From positions 1-14,764 of the forward strand of contig CAKZXL010000605.1 of the NCBI GenBank assembly GCA_937883885.1: a stretch of 14,764 nt of DNA. Reading direction: 5' to 3'. Source of the stretch: an uncultured Aquincola sp. GTDB lineage: Bacteria; Pseudomonadota; Gammaproteobacteria; Burkholderiales; Burkholderiaceae. Positions 1-7,778 of the stretch are shown piece after piece; within the stretch, counting starts at the first letter, position 1, and every line of letters begins with the position of its first letter. The translations under genes and the position numbers were made by a program. The notes beneath the pieces were generated by a model. It worked only from the letters and a program-made list of their open reading frames with translations. It did not search any database and was not told the DNA's origin.

Positions 1-38
1 AAGGCATGCTGCGCATCGTTCCTCTTGGAGACCTCACC

Positions 39-968
39 ATGTTCGTGATCTGCGGCGAAGCGCTGTTCGATGTATTTGCAGCTGGCGACACCCCCACCGG
101 CCTGATGCTCGATGCGCGCGTCGGCGGCTCGCCTTTCAACGTGGCCGTCGGCCTGGCGCGGCTGGGCCAACCGGTCGGCTTCTTCGGCGGTGTGTCGTCC
201 GGCTTCCTGGGCGAGCGGCTGATGCGCGCGCTGCAGGAAGAAGGCGTGGACACCCACTGCACCCCGCGCAGCCCGGCGCGCACCACGCTCAGCCTGGTGG
301 GCGTGGACGCAGCAGGCGTGCCTTCCTACTCCTTCTATGGCGAAGGCGCGGCCGACCGCGGCGTCACCCAGGCCGCGCTGGCCGCCATTCCGCCAGAGGC
401 ACGGGCCTTCCACGTCGGCTCCTATGCCACGGTGGTGGAGCCGGTGGCCGGCACGCAGCGCGCGCTGATCGAGCGCGAACACAAGCGCAGCCTGATCAGC
501 TTCGACCCCAACATCCGCCTCAACGTGGAGCCCGACCTGGCGCGCTGGCATGCGCTGCTGGACTGGATGCTGCCGCGCACCCACCTGCTCAAGGTCAGCG
601 ACGAAGACCTGGGCCTGCTGTTCCCGGGCCAGGCGCCGGCCACGCTGGCCGCCCAGTGGCTGGCCCGCGGCGTGGCCATGGTGGTGGTCACCCGCGGTGG
701 CGAAGGCGCGCTGGCCTGGACGGCCGCCGCCCAGGCCGAGGCCGCCCCGGTGAGGGTGGACGTGGTGGACACCGTGGGCGCCGGCGACACCTTCCAGGCC
801 GCGCTGCTGACCTGGCTGGCCGAGTACGACGCGCTGAGCCCGATGGCCCTGCGGACCCTGCCGGCAGAGCAGATCAAGGCCGCCCTGGACTTCGCGGCCC
901 GGGCCGCCGCCATCACCTGCTCGCGCCGCGGCGCCGACCTGCCGCGGCGGGCCGAACTGCCCGCTTGA
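39..968 (+). CDS. PfkB-family carbohydrate kinase, probable fructokinase
   Basis: Predicted cytoplasmic ATP-dependent sugar kinase of the ribokinase/PfkB family (309 residues, normal length). The N-terminus MFVICGEALFDV is typical of bacterial fructokinases. The first PfkB signature region is at about residues 28-45 (VGGSPFNVAVGLARLG). The second is at about 244-256, DTVGAGDTF, in which Asp250 is the expected catalytic base and the GAGD glycines form the anion hole. The ATG at 39 is chosen because GGAGA at 27-31 lies 7 nt upstream and the protein then begins at the conserved first strand. An in-frame ATG at 6 would add 11 residues with no family match. Fructose as substrate is inferred from resemblance only; other ketose or 2-keto-sugar kinases of the family remain possible. 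It lies upstream of the phytochrome operon but is separated by 150 nt, so it is probably a distinct unit. Confidence 0.88.
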   Translation: MFVICGEALFDVFAAGDTPTGLMLDARVGGSPFNVAVGLARLGQPVGFFGGVSSGFLGERLMRALQEEGVDTHCTPRSPARTTLSLVGVDAAGVPSYSFYGEGAADRGVTQAALAAIPPEARAFHVGSYATVVEPVAGTQRALIEREHKRSLISFDPNIRLNVEPDLARWHALLDWMLPRTHLLKVSDEDLGLLFPGQAPATLAAQWLARGVAMVVVTRGGEGALAWTAAAQAEAAPVRVDVVDTVGAGDTFQAALLTWLAEYDALSPMALRTLPAEQIKAALDFAARAAAITCSRRGADLPRRAELPA

Positions 969-1000
969 GGCGGTTTGCAGGGCGCGCGACAGCCGGAGCC

Positions 1001-1020
1001 GGCCGCAGGCTGCGGTGTTT
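1001..1020 (+). terminator. possible weak terminator after the sugar kinase
   Basis: CCGCA (1003-1007) and TGCGG (1011-1015) can pair around a 3-nt loop, followed by TGTTT. The stem is short and there is no proper T-run, so this is only a weak candidate for an intrinsic terminator between the kinase and bphO. Confidence 0.2.
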
Positions 1021-1021
1021 G

Positions 1022-1056
1022 CTGACAGTGAGCCTGCAGCGTCGGTGTTAAAACAC
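1022..1056 (+). promoter_or_regulatory. candidate promoter/operator region of the phytochrome operon
   Basis: The 969-1118 gap is the only non-coding stretch before the four-gene operon, so its promoter should lie here. CTGACA (1022-1027) resembles a -35 box. The best AT-rich patch at -10 distance is TGTTAA (1046-1051, 18-nt spacing), a poor match. The patch lies within a small inverted repeat, GTGTT-AA-AACAC (1045-1056), that could be an operator. Purely pattern-based. Confidence 0.25.
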
Positions 1057-1118
1057 GGTGCTGCGTGAGCGTTCATGCGGCCCCCGGCCCACTTTTGCAG
1101 GTTTCTCCGGCCCCCGCC

Positions 1119-1763
1119 ATGTTGTCGTCGCCCGCCGTTTCCGTCTCGCTCCACGCCCGGCTGCGCGAGGCCACCGCGCAGGCGCATGCGCAGCTCGAAT
1201 CGCTGCTGGGGTTGCTCGACAGCCCTATGAGCTATGCCCGCTTCGTGGCGGTGCTCATGCGCTTTCATGGCTTTCACCGCGTCTGGGAGCCTGCGCTGGC
1301 CCATGCGCTGGGCGATGCCCAGTTCACCGTGCCGCGCCGCCGGCTGCTGCTGATCGAGCACGACCTGCGGGCGCTGGACATCGACGACCTGGACATCGAG
1401 GTGCTGCCGGTGGTGCCCGAAGCGGCGCAACTGTGCCGCACGCTCGACGCGGCGCTGGGCTCGCTCTACGTGATGGAAGGCTCCACCCTGGGCGGCCGCG
1501 TGATCACGCGCCGCTTGCTGGAAGACGCCGACTGGTGCCCTGAAGAAGGCCTGCTGTACTTCCACCCCTATGGCGACCTGACCGGCGAGCGCTGGCGCCA
1601 GACGCTGGCCCTGCTGGACAGCGTGCCGCCCGAGCGGCACGAAGCGGTGGTGGAAGGCGCGCTGGAAACCTTTGCGCTGCTGCTGCAGTGGCTGGAACCC
1701 GCGGTGGTGGCGGCGCACCCCGACGACGACGAACGTTCCAGCGAATGGGGAGTCGCCCTGTGA
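1119..1763 (+). CDS. bphO: biliverdin-producing heme oxygenase (BphO)
   Basis: Heme oxygenase that opens heme to biliverdin, CO and iron; in this setting it supplies the chromophore for the bacteriophytochrome encoded immediately downstream. The protein is 214 residues, the normal size for the bacterial BphO/HemO group. The N-terminal helix LHARLREATAQAHAQLE carries His23, the expected proximal heme ligand. The distal-helix motif GSLYVMEGSTLGG (about residues 114-126) is characteristic of BphO proteins. ATG 1119 is chosen because the recognisable domain begins a few residues later; a GTG at 1065 would add 18 unconserved residues and cannot be excluded. No strong ribosome-binding site is seen at either start. 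The stop codon overlaps the bphP start (GTGA), so the two are translationally coupled. Confidence 0.9.
   Translation: MLSSPAVSVSLHARLREATAQAHAQLESLLGLLDSPMSYARFVAVLMRFHGFHRVWEPALAHALGDAQFTVPRRRLLLIEHDLRALDIDDLDIEVLPVVPEAAQLCRTLDAALGSLYVMEGSTLGGRVITRRLLEDADWCPEEGLLYFHPYGDLTGERWRQTLALLDSVPPERHEAVVEGALETFALLLQWLEPAVVAAHPDDDERSSEWGVAL
1747..1752 (+). promoter_or_regulatory. ribosome-binding site fixing the bphP start
   Basis: GGGGAG lies inside the end of bphO, 7 nt before GTG 1760. It overlaps the competing ATG at 1745, so the GTG is the better-supported start of bphP. Confidence 0.6.
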
Positions 1764-3994
1764 CGGCCTTCGACCTGGCCGTCGACGCCTGCGCACGCGA
1801 ACCCATTCACATCCCGGGCAGCATCCAGCCGCACGGCGCCTTGCTGGTCACCGACCTCGAAGGCGACCGCGTGCTGCAGGCCAGCGCCAATGCGGCCGCG
1901 GTGCTGGGCCTGGCGGCGGCGCCCACGCGCAGCGGCGAGCTGGACCCCGCGCTGCCCAGCATGCTGGCCGGCATGGCCAGCGGCGAAGACGGCGTGCTGC
2001 AGCAGCCGCTGGCCTGCGGCGCCCGGCTGTTGCAGCTCAGCGCCCATGCCACGCCCCAGGGCCTGGTGCTCGAACTGGAGCCGCTGGACCTGGGCGAGAT
2101 GCGCACGCTGGACGCGCTGTACCCGCGGCTGCGCAGCTTCCTCGACCATGTGGAAGGCGAAGACGAAGTGGCCCTGCTGGGCCGCTACGCCGCCCAGGAA
2201 GTGCGCCAGCTCACCGGCTTCGACCGGGTGATGGTCTACCGCTTCGACGAAGACTGGCACGGCACCGTGATCGCCGAAGACGGCAACGGCCGGCTGCCCA
2301 GCTACCTCGATCTGCGCTTTCCGGCCAGCGACATCCCGGCCCAGGCGCGCGAGCTGTACCGCCGCCACCGGCTGCGGCTGATCCCCGATGCGCACTACCA
2401 GCCGGTGCCGGTGCTGCCCGCGCTGAACCCGCTGGACGGGCAGCCCCTCGACCTCTCGGGCTCGGCGCTGCGCAGCGTCTCTCCGGTGCACCTGCAGTAC
2501 ATGCACAACATGGGCACCGCGGCTTCCATGTCGGTGTCCATCGTCATCGACGGCCAGCTGTGGGGCCTGGTGGCCTGCCACCATGCCGAGCCGCTGCGCG
2601 TGGGCGCCCCCACCCGAGCCGCCTGCGATTTCCTCGGCCAGATCCTGGCGCTGAAGATCGGCTCGCGCGAGCGTGGCCAGGAAGCCGCGCTGCGCTGGGC
2701 CGCCAAGGAGCTGGAGCACCACCTGGTGGGCCGCATGGCCGATGCCGGCGACGCCCCCGACGCGGCACTGCACCGGCTGGCCAAGAGCCCCGAAGCCTGG
2801 CTGCGGCTGACGCGCGCCAGCGGCGCCGCCCTGGTGCGTGGCGACCTGGTGCATTGCGTGGGCGAAACGCGTGCGCCCGAGCAGCTGCAGGCGCTGGCCA
2901 CCTGGCTGCACCAGCGCCAGGACCGCAGCGAGCTGTTCGCCACCCATGTGCTGCCCTCGCTGTACCCGCCGGCGCAAGCCTTTGCCGACACCGCCTGCGG
3001 CCTGATCGCCGCGCCCATCTCGGCCATCCACCCCCACTACGTGATCTGGTGCCGGCCCGAGCGCATCCACAGCGTGCAATGGGGCGGCCGGCCCGAGAAA
3101 GCCACGCTGGACGACGGCCGGCTGTCGCCGCGCCATTCGTTCGCGGCCTGGACCGAAGAGGTGCGCGGCACCGCCCAGCGCTGGTCGGCGGTGGAAGTGG
3201 ACACCGCCCGCAGCTTCTGCCAGGCCATGGTCACGCTGGTGCTCAAGCAGGCCGAGCAGCGCGCCGCGCTGACCGACCGCCTGGAAAGCAGCAACCGCGA
3301 GCTGGAGGCGTTTTCGTACTCCGTCTCGCACGACCTGCGCGCGCCCTTCCGCCACATCGTCGGCTTTGCCCAGCTGCTGGGCGAAAGCGAGCCGAACCTG
3401 GCCGCACGCTCGCGCCACTACCTGGACACCATCGTCGAATCGGCGCTGTCGGCCGGCCGGCTGGTGGACGACCTGCTCAACTTCTCGCAGCTCGGCCGCG
3501 CCAGCCTGGAAACCATGGCGGTGGACATGAACAAGCTGGTGGACGAGGTGCGGCGCTCGATGCGCATCGACCAGGGCACACGCCGGGTCGAATGGCAGAT
3601 CGAGCCGCTGCCGCCGGCCTGGGGCGACGCGGCGCTGCTGCGCCAGGCCTGGGCCAACCTGGTGGACAACGCCCTCAAGTACACCCGCAACAGGGACGTG
3701 GCCGTCATCCGCATCAGCGGTGAAGTGCGGGCGCATGAAACCGCCTACACCGTGTCCGACAACGGCGTGGGCTTCGACATGGCCTACCAGGGCAAGCTGT
3801 TCGGCGTGTTCCAGCGCCTGCACCGGGCCGAAGACTTCGAAGGCAGCGGCATCGGCCTGGCGCTGACACGCCGCATCATCGACCGCCACGGCGGCTGGAT
3901 CGCGGCCGAAGGCAAGCCCGACGAGGGCGCCACCTTCCGCTTCGGCCTGCCACGCTCACCCCAACATCAAGCCGACCATGACTCAGAACCCTGA
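1760..3994 (+). CDS. bphP: bacteriophytochrome (biliverdin photoreceptor histidine kinase)
   Basis: Red/far-red light sensor kinase, 744 residues, with the classic PAS-GAF-PHY-HisKA-HATPase layout. Residues match well-studied bacteriophytochromes. Cys11 in the N-terminal ACAREPIHIPGSIQPHG stretch is the expected biliverdin attachment site. Within GAF are Tyr160, Asp191 of PASDIP, His244, Tyr247 and His274, the chromophore-pocket residues. The PHY tongue shows WGG at 441-443 and PRxSF at 457-461. The kinase H-box SVSHDLRAP has His524. The ATP lid has N-box Asn633/Asn637, G1 DNGVGF at 667 and G2 GSGIGL at 695. All key residues are present, so it should bind biliverdin and autophosphorylate. The GTG start overlaps the bphO stop; ATG 1745 is an alternative. 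It overlaps the next gene, the response regulator, by 17 nt. Whether the dark state is Pr or Pfr cannot be told from the sequence. Confidence 0.96.
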   Translation: MTAFDLAVDACAREPIHIPGSIQPHGALLVTDLEGDRVLQASANAAAVLGLAAAPTRSGELDPALPSMLAGMASGEDGVLQQPLACGARLLQLSAHATPQGLVLELEPLDLGEMRTLDALYPRLRSFLDHVEGEDEVALLGRYAAQEVRQLTGFDRVMVYRFDEDWHGTVIAEDGNGRLPSYLDLRFPASDIPAQARELYRRHRLRLIPDAHYQPVPVLPALNPLDGQPLDLSGSALRSVSPVHLQYMHNMGTAASMSVSIVIDGQLWGLVACHHAEPLRVGAPTRAACDFLGQILALKIGSRERGQEAALRWAAKELEHHLVGRMADAGDAPDAALHRLAKSPEAWLRLTRASGAALVRGDLVHCVGETRAPEQLQALATWLHQRQDRSELFATHVLPSLYPPAQAFADTACGLIAAPISAIHPHYVIWCRPERIHSVQWGGRPEKATLDDGRLSPRHSFAAWTEEVRGTAQRWSAVEVDTARSFCQAMVTLVLKQAEQRAALTDRLESSNRELEAFSYSVSHDLRAPFRHIVGFAQLLGESEPNLAARSRHYLDTIVESALSAGRLVDDLLNFSQLGRASLETMAVDMNKLVDEVRRSMRIDQGTRRVEWQIEPLPPAWGDAALLRQAWANLVDNALKYTRNRDVAVIRISGEVRAHETAYTVSDNGVGFDMAYQGKLFGVFQRLHRAEDFEGSGIGLALTRRIIDRHGGWIAAEGKPDEGATFRFGLPRSPQHQADHDSEP

Positions 3995-4514
3995 CCGGTC
4001 CGCAGCCGCCGGGCCCGATGCGGGGCTGACCCGCAGTGTCGAGCTGCTGGCCGCGGCCAGCCGCACGGCCGAGCTGCGCCCCATCCTGCTGGTGGAAGAC
4101 AGCCCCAACGACCTGGAGCTGGCGCTGGCCGCGCTGGAGCGCTGCCAGCTGGCCAACCCGATCCACGTTGCGCGCGACGGCGTGGAAGCGCTGGACTACC
4201 TGCACGCCCGTGGCGCCTGGGCCGACCGCCAGGGCGGCGACCCCGCCGTGGTGCTGCTGGACCTGAAGCTGCCCCGGCTCGATGGCCTGGAAGTGCTGGA
4301 GCGGGTCAAGAAAGACCCGGCGCTGCGCGCGGTGCCCATCGTGATGCTCACCTCCTCGCGCGAAGAGCGCGACCTGGTGCGCAGCTATGAGCTGGGCGTC
4401 AATGCCTTCGTGGTCAAGCCGGTCGACTTCCGCGCCTTTTTGCAGGCCATCCAGGAACTGGGCATGTTCTGGGCGGTGCTCAACCAACCGCCGCCCCGCC
4501 TCCCTCATCGATGA
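3978..4514 (+). CDS. bphR: single-domain response regulator, probable BphP partner
   Basis: CheY-like receiver with no output domain, 178 residues, of the Rcp1/BphR type usually encoded beside phytochrome kinases. A roughly 33-residue N-terminal extension precedes the receiver. Acidic residues Glu40/Asp41, phosphoacceptor Asp95 (VVLLDLKLP), Thr125 and Lys147 (VVKPVD) are all in place, so it should accept phosphate from BphP His524. The start ATG lies inside bphP (17-nt overlap) and the stop overlaps the hybrid-kinase start as ATGA, which implies coupled translation. With no DNA-binding domain it probably acts by protein contact or as a phosphate shuttle to the downstream hybrid kinase; that role is inferred from context. 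Confidence 0.9.
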   Translation: MTQNPDRSAAAGPDAGLTRSVELLAAASRTAELRPILLVEDSPNDLELALAALERCQLANPIHVARDGVEALDYLHARGAWADRQGGDPAVVLLDLKLPRLDGLEVLERVKKDPALRAVPIVMLTSSREERDLVRSYELGVNAFVVKPVDFRAFLQAIQELGMFWAVLNQPPPRLPHR

Positions 4515-6967
4515 ACGGTCCCGCTCGCGTCCTGCTGCTCGAAGACAGCGACATCGACACCGAACTGATCTGCACCTACCTGCAGCGCGCTCAGATGCCG
4601 ATCGAGGTGGTGCGCGCCGCGCGCCGCGGCGAGTACCTGGCTGCGCTGCAGCGCAGCGACATCGACCTGGTGCTGGCCGACTATTCGCTGCCCGACTTCG
4701 ACGGCATCGCGGCCTTGCGCCAGGCGCGTGAGCAGCTGCCCGACGTGCCGTTCGTCTTCGTCTCCGGCGTGGTGGGCGAAGACGTGGCCACCGATGCGCT
4801 GCGCCAGGGCGCCACCGACTACGTGCTCAAGCGCAACCTCGCGCGGCTGCCCAAGGCGGTGGAACGCGCGCTGGCCGAGGCGCATGAGCGCATGCGCCGG
4901 CGCGACGCCGAAGCCGCGCTGGGCGCCAGCGAAGCCACCGCCCGCCTCGCGCTGGAGCGCCAGCGGCAGGCCGAGGTGCTGTTCCGGCTGGCGGCCGAAG
5001 CGGCCAACATCGGCGTGTGGGAGTTCGACCCCGACGGCCCGCGGCTGTGGATCGACGACGGCCTGCGCCGCATCGCCGACATCGCGCCCGGCGTCACGGT
5101 GGACTACGCCTACTTCGTCTCGCGCGTGGTGCACCCCGACGACCGCGTGCTGTTCGAGCAATCGCTGGCCGCGGCGCTGGTGCCCGATGGCCGGCCCGAG
5201 CTGGACTTCGAGCACCGGGTGATCACGCTGGCCGACGACCGGGTGCGCTGGCTGTCCATCGCCGGCCGCCGCTTCGACAGCGACGACGGCGGCTCGCGCC
5301 TGGTGGGCACCGCCCGCGACGTGACCGGCCAGCGCCGCAAGGGCGAAGCGCTGCGCCGCCTGAACGAAGCGCTGGGCGAGCGGGTGGAGCAACGCACCCG
5401 CGAGCGCGACCGCATCTGGAACCTCTCGGCCGACCTGATGGCGGTGTGGCGCCCCGACGGCACCGCCGAAGCGCTGAACCCCGCCTGGGAAAGCCTGCTG
5501 GGCTGGCCCGCGGCCGAGGTGATGAGCCAGGCCATCGTCGACCTGCTGCACCCGGCCGACGTGGCGGTGACCCGCACCGCGATGGAGACGCTGGGCAACG
5601 GCGCCGGCACCGCCCGCTTCGACAGCCGGGTGCGCAGCCGCGACGGCAGCTACCGCTGGATCCGCTGGGCGGTGCGGCCCGATGCCGGCTACTTCTACGC
5701 CATCGGCCGCGACGTGACCGAAGAGCGCGCCGCCGCCGACGAACTGGCCGCCACCAACGAAGAGCTGAAGCAGCAGATCGAGGAGCGCAGCCGCGTGGAA
5801 GCCACGCTGCAGCAGATGCAGCGGCTGGAAGCGGTGGGCCAGCTCACCTCGGGCGTCGCGCACGACTTCAACAACCTGCTGACGGTGGTGCTGTCCAACA
5901 TCAGCCTGATCCGGCGGCTGCTCAACCAGGGCGGCCAGGCGGACGAGCGGGTGCTCAAGCGGCTCGATTCGATGCAGAGCGCGGCCGAGCGCGGCGCCAA
6001 GCTCACCGCGCAGATGCTGGCCTTCTCGCGCCGGCAGCGGCTGGAGCCGCAGGTCATCGACCTCAACGACACGGTGCTGGCGCTGCGCGACCTGCTGCAG
6101 TCCACCATGGGCGGCAGCGTGCGCCTGGCCACCGAACTCACCAAGCCGCTGTGGCCGGCGCTGGTGGACGTGACGCAGATGGAGCTGATCGTGCTGAACC
6201 TGGCCATCAACGCACGCGACGCGATGGAGGTGGGCGGCAGCCTGACGGTGCGCACCGCCAACGTCACCCTGGGCCCGCCCGAGCGGCCGGAAGAGCCCGA
6301 GGCCGGCGACTACGTGGCGCTGACCGTGAGCGACACCGGCAGCGGCATGACGCCCGAGGTGCTGGCCAAGGCCTTCGAGCCCTTTTTCACCACCAAGGAG
6401 GTGGGCAAGGGATCGGGCCTGGGCCTGGCCCAGGTGTACGGCTTTGCCAAGCAGTCGGGCGGCGGCGTGCGCATCGATACCCAGCCCGGCGTGGGCACCT
6501 CGGTGCATGTGTTCATGCCGCGGGCCGAAGGCGAGGTGCGCCAGCGCGAACCCGAAGTGACCCAGCACGGCCTGCTGGACGACAGCGAGCCCAGCCACAC
6601 CCTGCTGCTGGTGGACGACGACCCGGCGGTGCGCGACGCCACTTCGTCGATGCTGCGCGCCATCGGCTACCGGGTGATCGAAGCCGGCAGCGGCGGCGCC
6701 GCGCTGGAGCTGCTGGCCCGGCGCAAGGACATCGAGCTGGTGCTGGCCGACTTCGCGATGCCGGGCATGAACGGCGCCGAGCTGGTGCGGCTGCTCAAGC
6801 TCTCGCACCCTCACCTCAAGACCATGTTCCTCACCGGCTTCGTCGACCTGGCGGCGCTCAAGGACATCCCGGAAGAACAGGTGCTGCAAAAGCCCCTGCG
6901 CGACGAAGAGCTGGCCCGCCGCCTGCGCCGCGCGCTGCGCGGCGGGCCGAGCCGGACGCTGAACTGA
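4511..6967 (+). CDS. hybrid sensor histidine kinase, REC-PAS-PAS-HisKA-HATPase-REC
   Basis: An 818-residue cytoplasmic hybrid kinase with no transmembrane segment visible. Order: N-terminal receiver (about 5-125; Asp12, phosphoacceptor Asp57, Lys107); PAS-A (about 157-272, ending DVTGQRR); a coiled linker; PAS-B (about 304-403, ending DVTEERA); a second coiled linker; HisKA with His451 in SGVAHDFNN; HATPase with N-box Asn567 (AINARDAM), G1 DTGSGM at 608 and G2 GKGSGLGL at 632; and C-terminal receiver (about 690-810; phosphoacceptor Asp747 in VLADFAMPG, Lys794). Neither PAS carries the LOV flavin-cysteine motif. The start overlaps the upstream stop (ATGA) and there is no Shine-Dalgarno site, so translation depends on the gene before it. 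Co-transcription with bphP suggests the N-terminal receiver takes phosphate from the phytochrome branch, making this a second-tier kinase. The final output is not encoded here. Confidence 0.93.
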   Translation: MNGPARVLLLEDSDIDTELICTYLQRAQMPIEVVRAARRGEYLAALQRSDIDLVLADYSLPDFDGIAALRQAREQLPDVPFVFVSGVVGEDVATDALRQGATDYVLKRNLARLPKAVERALAEAHERMRRRDAEAALGASEATARLALERQRQAEVLFRLAAEAANIGVWEFDPDGPRLWIDDGLRRIADIAPGVTVDYAYFVSRVVHPDDRVLFEQSLAAALVPDGRPELDFEHRVITLADDRVRWLSIAGRRFDSDDGGSRLVGTARDVTGQRRKGEALRRLNEALGERVEQRTRERDRIWNLSADLMAVWRPDGTAEALNPAWESLLGWPAAEVMSQAIVDLLHPADVAVTRTAMETLGNGAGTARFDSRVRSRDGSYRWIRWAVRPDAGYFYAIGRDVTEERAAADELAATNEELKQQIEERSRVEATLQQMQRLEAVGQLTSGVAHDFNNLLTVVLSNISLIRRLLNQGGQADERVLKRLDSMQSAAERGAKLTAQMLAFSRRQRLEPQVIDLNDTVLALRDLLQSTMGGSVRLATELTKPLWPALVDVTQMELIVLNLAINARDAMEVGGSLTVRTANVTLGPPERPEEPEAGDYVALTVSDTGSGMTPEVLAKAFEPFFTTKEVGKGSGLGLAQVYGFAKQSGGGVRIDTQPGVGTSVHVFMPRAEGEVRQREPEVTQHGLLDDSEPSHTLLLVDDDPAVRDATSSMLRAIGYRVIEAGSGGAALELLARRKDIELVLADFAMPGMNGAELVRLLKLSHPHLKTMFLTGFVDLAALKDIPEEQVLQKPLRDEELARRLRRALRGGPSRTLN

Positions 6968-6996
6968 GGGTGCAGGACTGAGGGCCGAGCTGCCAG

Positions 6997-7410
6997 CTAG
7001 CTTCTGTATGTCGTCAGGAACGACGAGGCCGCCATGATGCGCGTGCGGCCATGATGACCCAGGCTCAACAGATCGCGCTTGTCGCCGGTCACCAGCACAT
7101 CAGCCTCACCAGCCAGCGCCAGGGCGAGAAGGTAGTCATCGTTGGGGTCAGGAGAGACCGGCGTGACGACAAAACCATCCATCAGCTGGGCCACACCGCG
7201 CAGTTCATTGATCAGGCGGCCAGCCAAGGCCGGCTGCAGCCGCTCTCGAATCTTCGGGTAGCGGGTCACCCGCATCAGCTCGTCGAGCTGCTGGCTGCAA
7301 CTCAGCACCGTGAAACGCCCAGCCCGCCACTGCGCTATGAGCTGACCAGGCACCGAATCTGCGCTCAGGAGCGTACTGACCAGGATGTTGGTATCAACGA
7401 CCACGCGCAC
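6997..7410 (-). CDS. PIN-domain toxin, VapC-like RNase
   Basis: PIN-fold ribonuclease, 137 residues, of the 'putative toxin-antitoxin system toxin component, PIN family' group. The N-terminal MRVVVDTNILVS strand carries Asp6. Other acidic candidates for the metal site are Glu44 (LDELMRV), Asp92 (DPNDDYLLALA) and Asp110 (LVTGDKRDLL), so the active site looks complete. It begins with GTG at 7410, 3 nt after the antitoxin TAA, the usual antitoxin-first operon arrangement. The RNA target is unknown. Its stop is 29 nt from the convergent phytochrome-operon stop. Codon use is slightly less GC-biased than in flanking genes, which fits a mobile accessory module. Confidence 0.87.
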   Translation of the reverse strand: MRVVVDTNILVSTLLSADSVPGQLIAQWRAGRFTVLSCSQQLDELMRVTRYPKIRERLQPALAGRLINELRGVAQLMDGFVVTPVSPDPNDDYLLALALAGEADVLVTGDKRDLLSLGHHGRTRIMAASSFLTTYRS

Positions 7411-7413
7411 GGG

Positions 7414-7686
7414 TTACGTGTCCGCTGATCCAGGCGAAGGCCGCGCCAGGCGCACGGCCGTCACAGCCTCATCCACCAGGTTCTGAAGTTCATCGGCCGA
7501 CAGATCGGCAAAGCCCTCGCGCGCCTGCTGCATGCTCTCGTCGAGCATGCGCCAGCGCACGGCCTCTTCAATGAACTTTGAAAGATCACCCTTGCGGCTG
7601 CCCCGCGCACCCAAGAACGAGCGCAAAGCGAGGTCCGTCTCCTTGGAAACCATCACCGACCATCGAGCCATGCTGTCGCCTGCCAT
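7414..7686 (-). CDS. ribbon-helix-helix antitoxin of the PIN toxin
   Basis: A 90-residue protein encoded directly before the PIN toxin. Residues about 8-45 (ARWSVMVSKETDLALR, then a turn, then DLSKFIEEAVRWRML) read as a beta-strand followed by two helices, the ribbon-helix-helix DNA-binding fold. The acidic, helical C-terminal half (GFADLSADELQNLVDEAV) is the expected toxin-neutralising tail. Start choice: ATG 7686 has AAGGTGGG (7691-7698) 4 nt upstream. A GTG at 7695 sits inside that site, and an ATG at 7671 is the main alternative. It probably represses its own operon. Confidence 0.8.
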   Translation of the reverse strand: MAGDSMARWSVMVSKETDLALRSFLGARGSRKGDLSKFIEEAVRWRMLDESMQQAREGFADLSADELQNLVDEAVTAVRLARPSPGSADT

Positions 7687-7737
7687 GAGACCCACCTTGA
7701 CTTACACACCCTGAAGCCGCATTTTCGCCTAACCACA

Positions 7738-7747
7738 AGAACGTTCT
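7738..7747. promoter_or_regulatory. palindrome upstream of the antitoxin, possible operator
   Basis: AGAACGTTCT is a perfect 10-bp palindrome about 50 bp upstream of the antitoxin start, in the short gap between the toxin-antitoxin pair and the transporter relic. A ribbon-helix-helix antitoxin dimer could bind here, but no clear promoter boxes were found around it, so the assignment is tentative. Confidence 0.25.
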
Positions 7748-7778
7748 GAGCTTTTGCGTTTATGTACCGATCTGGTGC

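Noticed and set aside
1568..3889. A 773-codon open frame on the minus strand opposite bphO/bphP.
   Set aside because: Antisense to genes with complete family motifs. The translation is His/Gln/Ala/Gly-rich, as expected of the reverse of GC-rich coding DNA, with no recognisable domain.
4505..6889. A 794-codon open frame antisense to the hybrid kinase.
   Set aside because: Same mirror-frame composition (His, Gln, Ala rich). The plus-strand gene has all kinase and receiver motifs.
6968..6996. AGCT-rich short inverted sequence between the hybrid kinase and toxin stops as a bidirectional terminator.
   Set aside because: Stem too short and no T-run on either strand.
7727..7733. GCCTAAC resembling an integron attC core site next to the toxin-antitoxin pair.
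   Set aside because: No partner GTTAGGC at a suitable distance and no folded attC structure, so probably chance.
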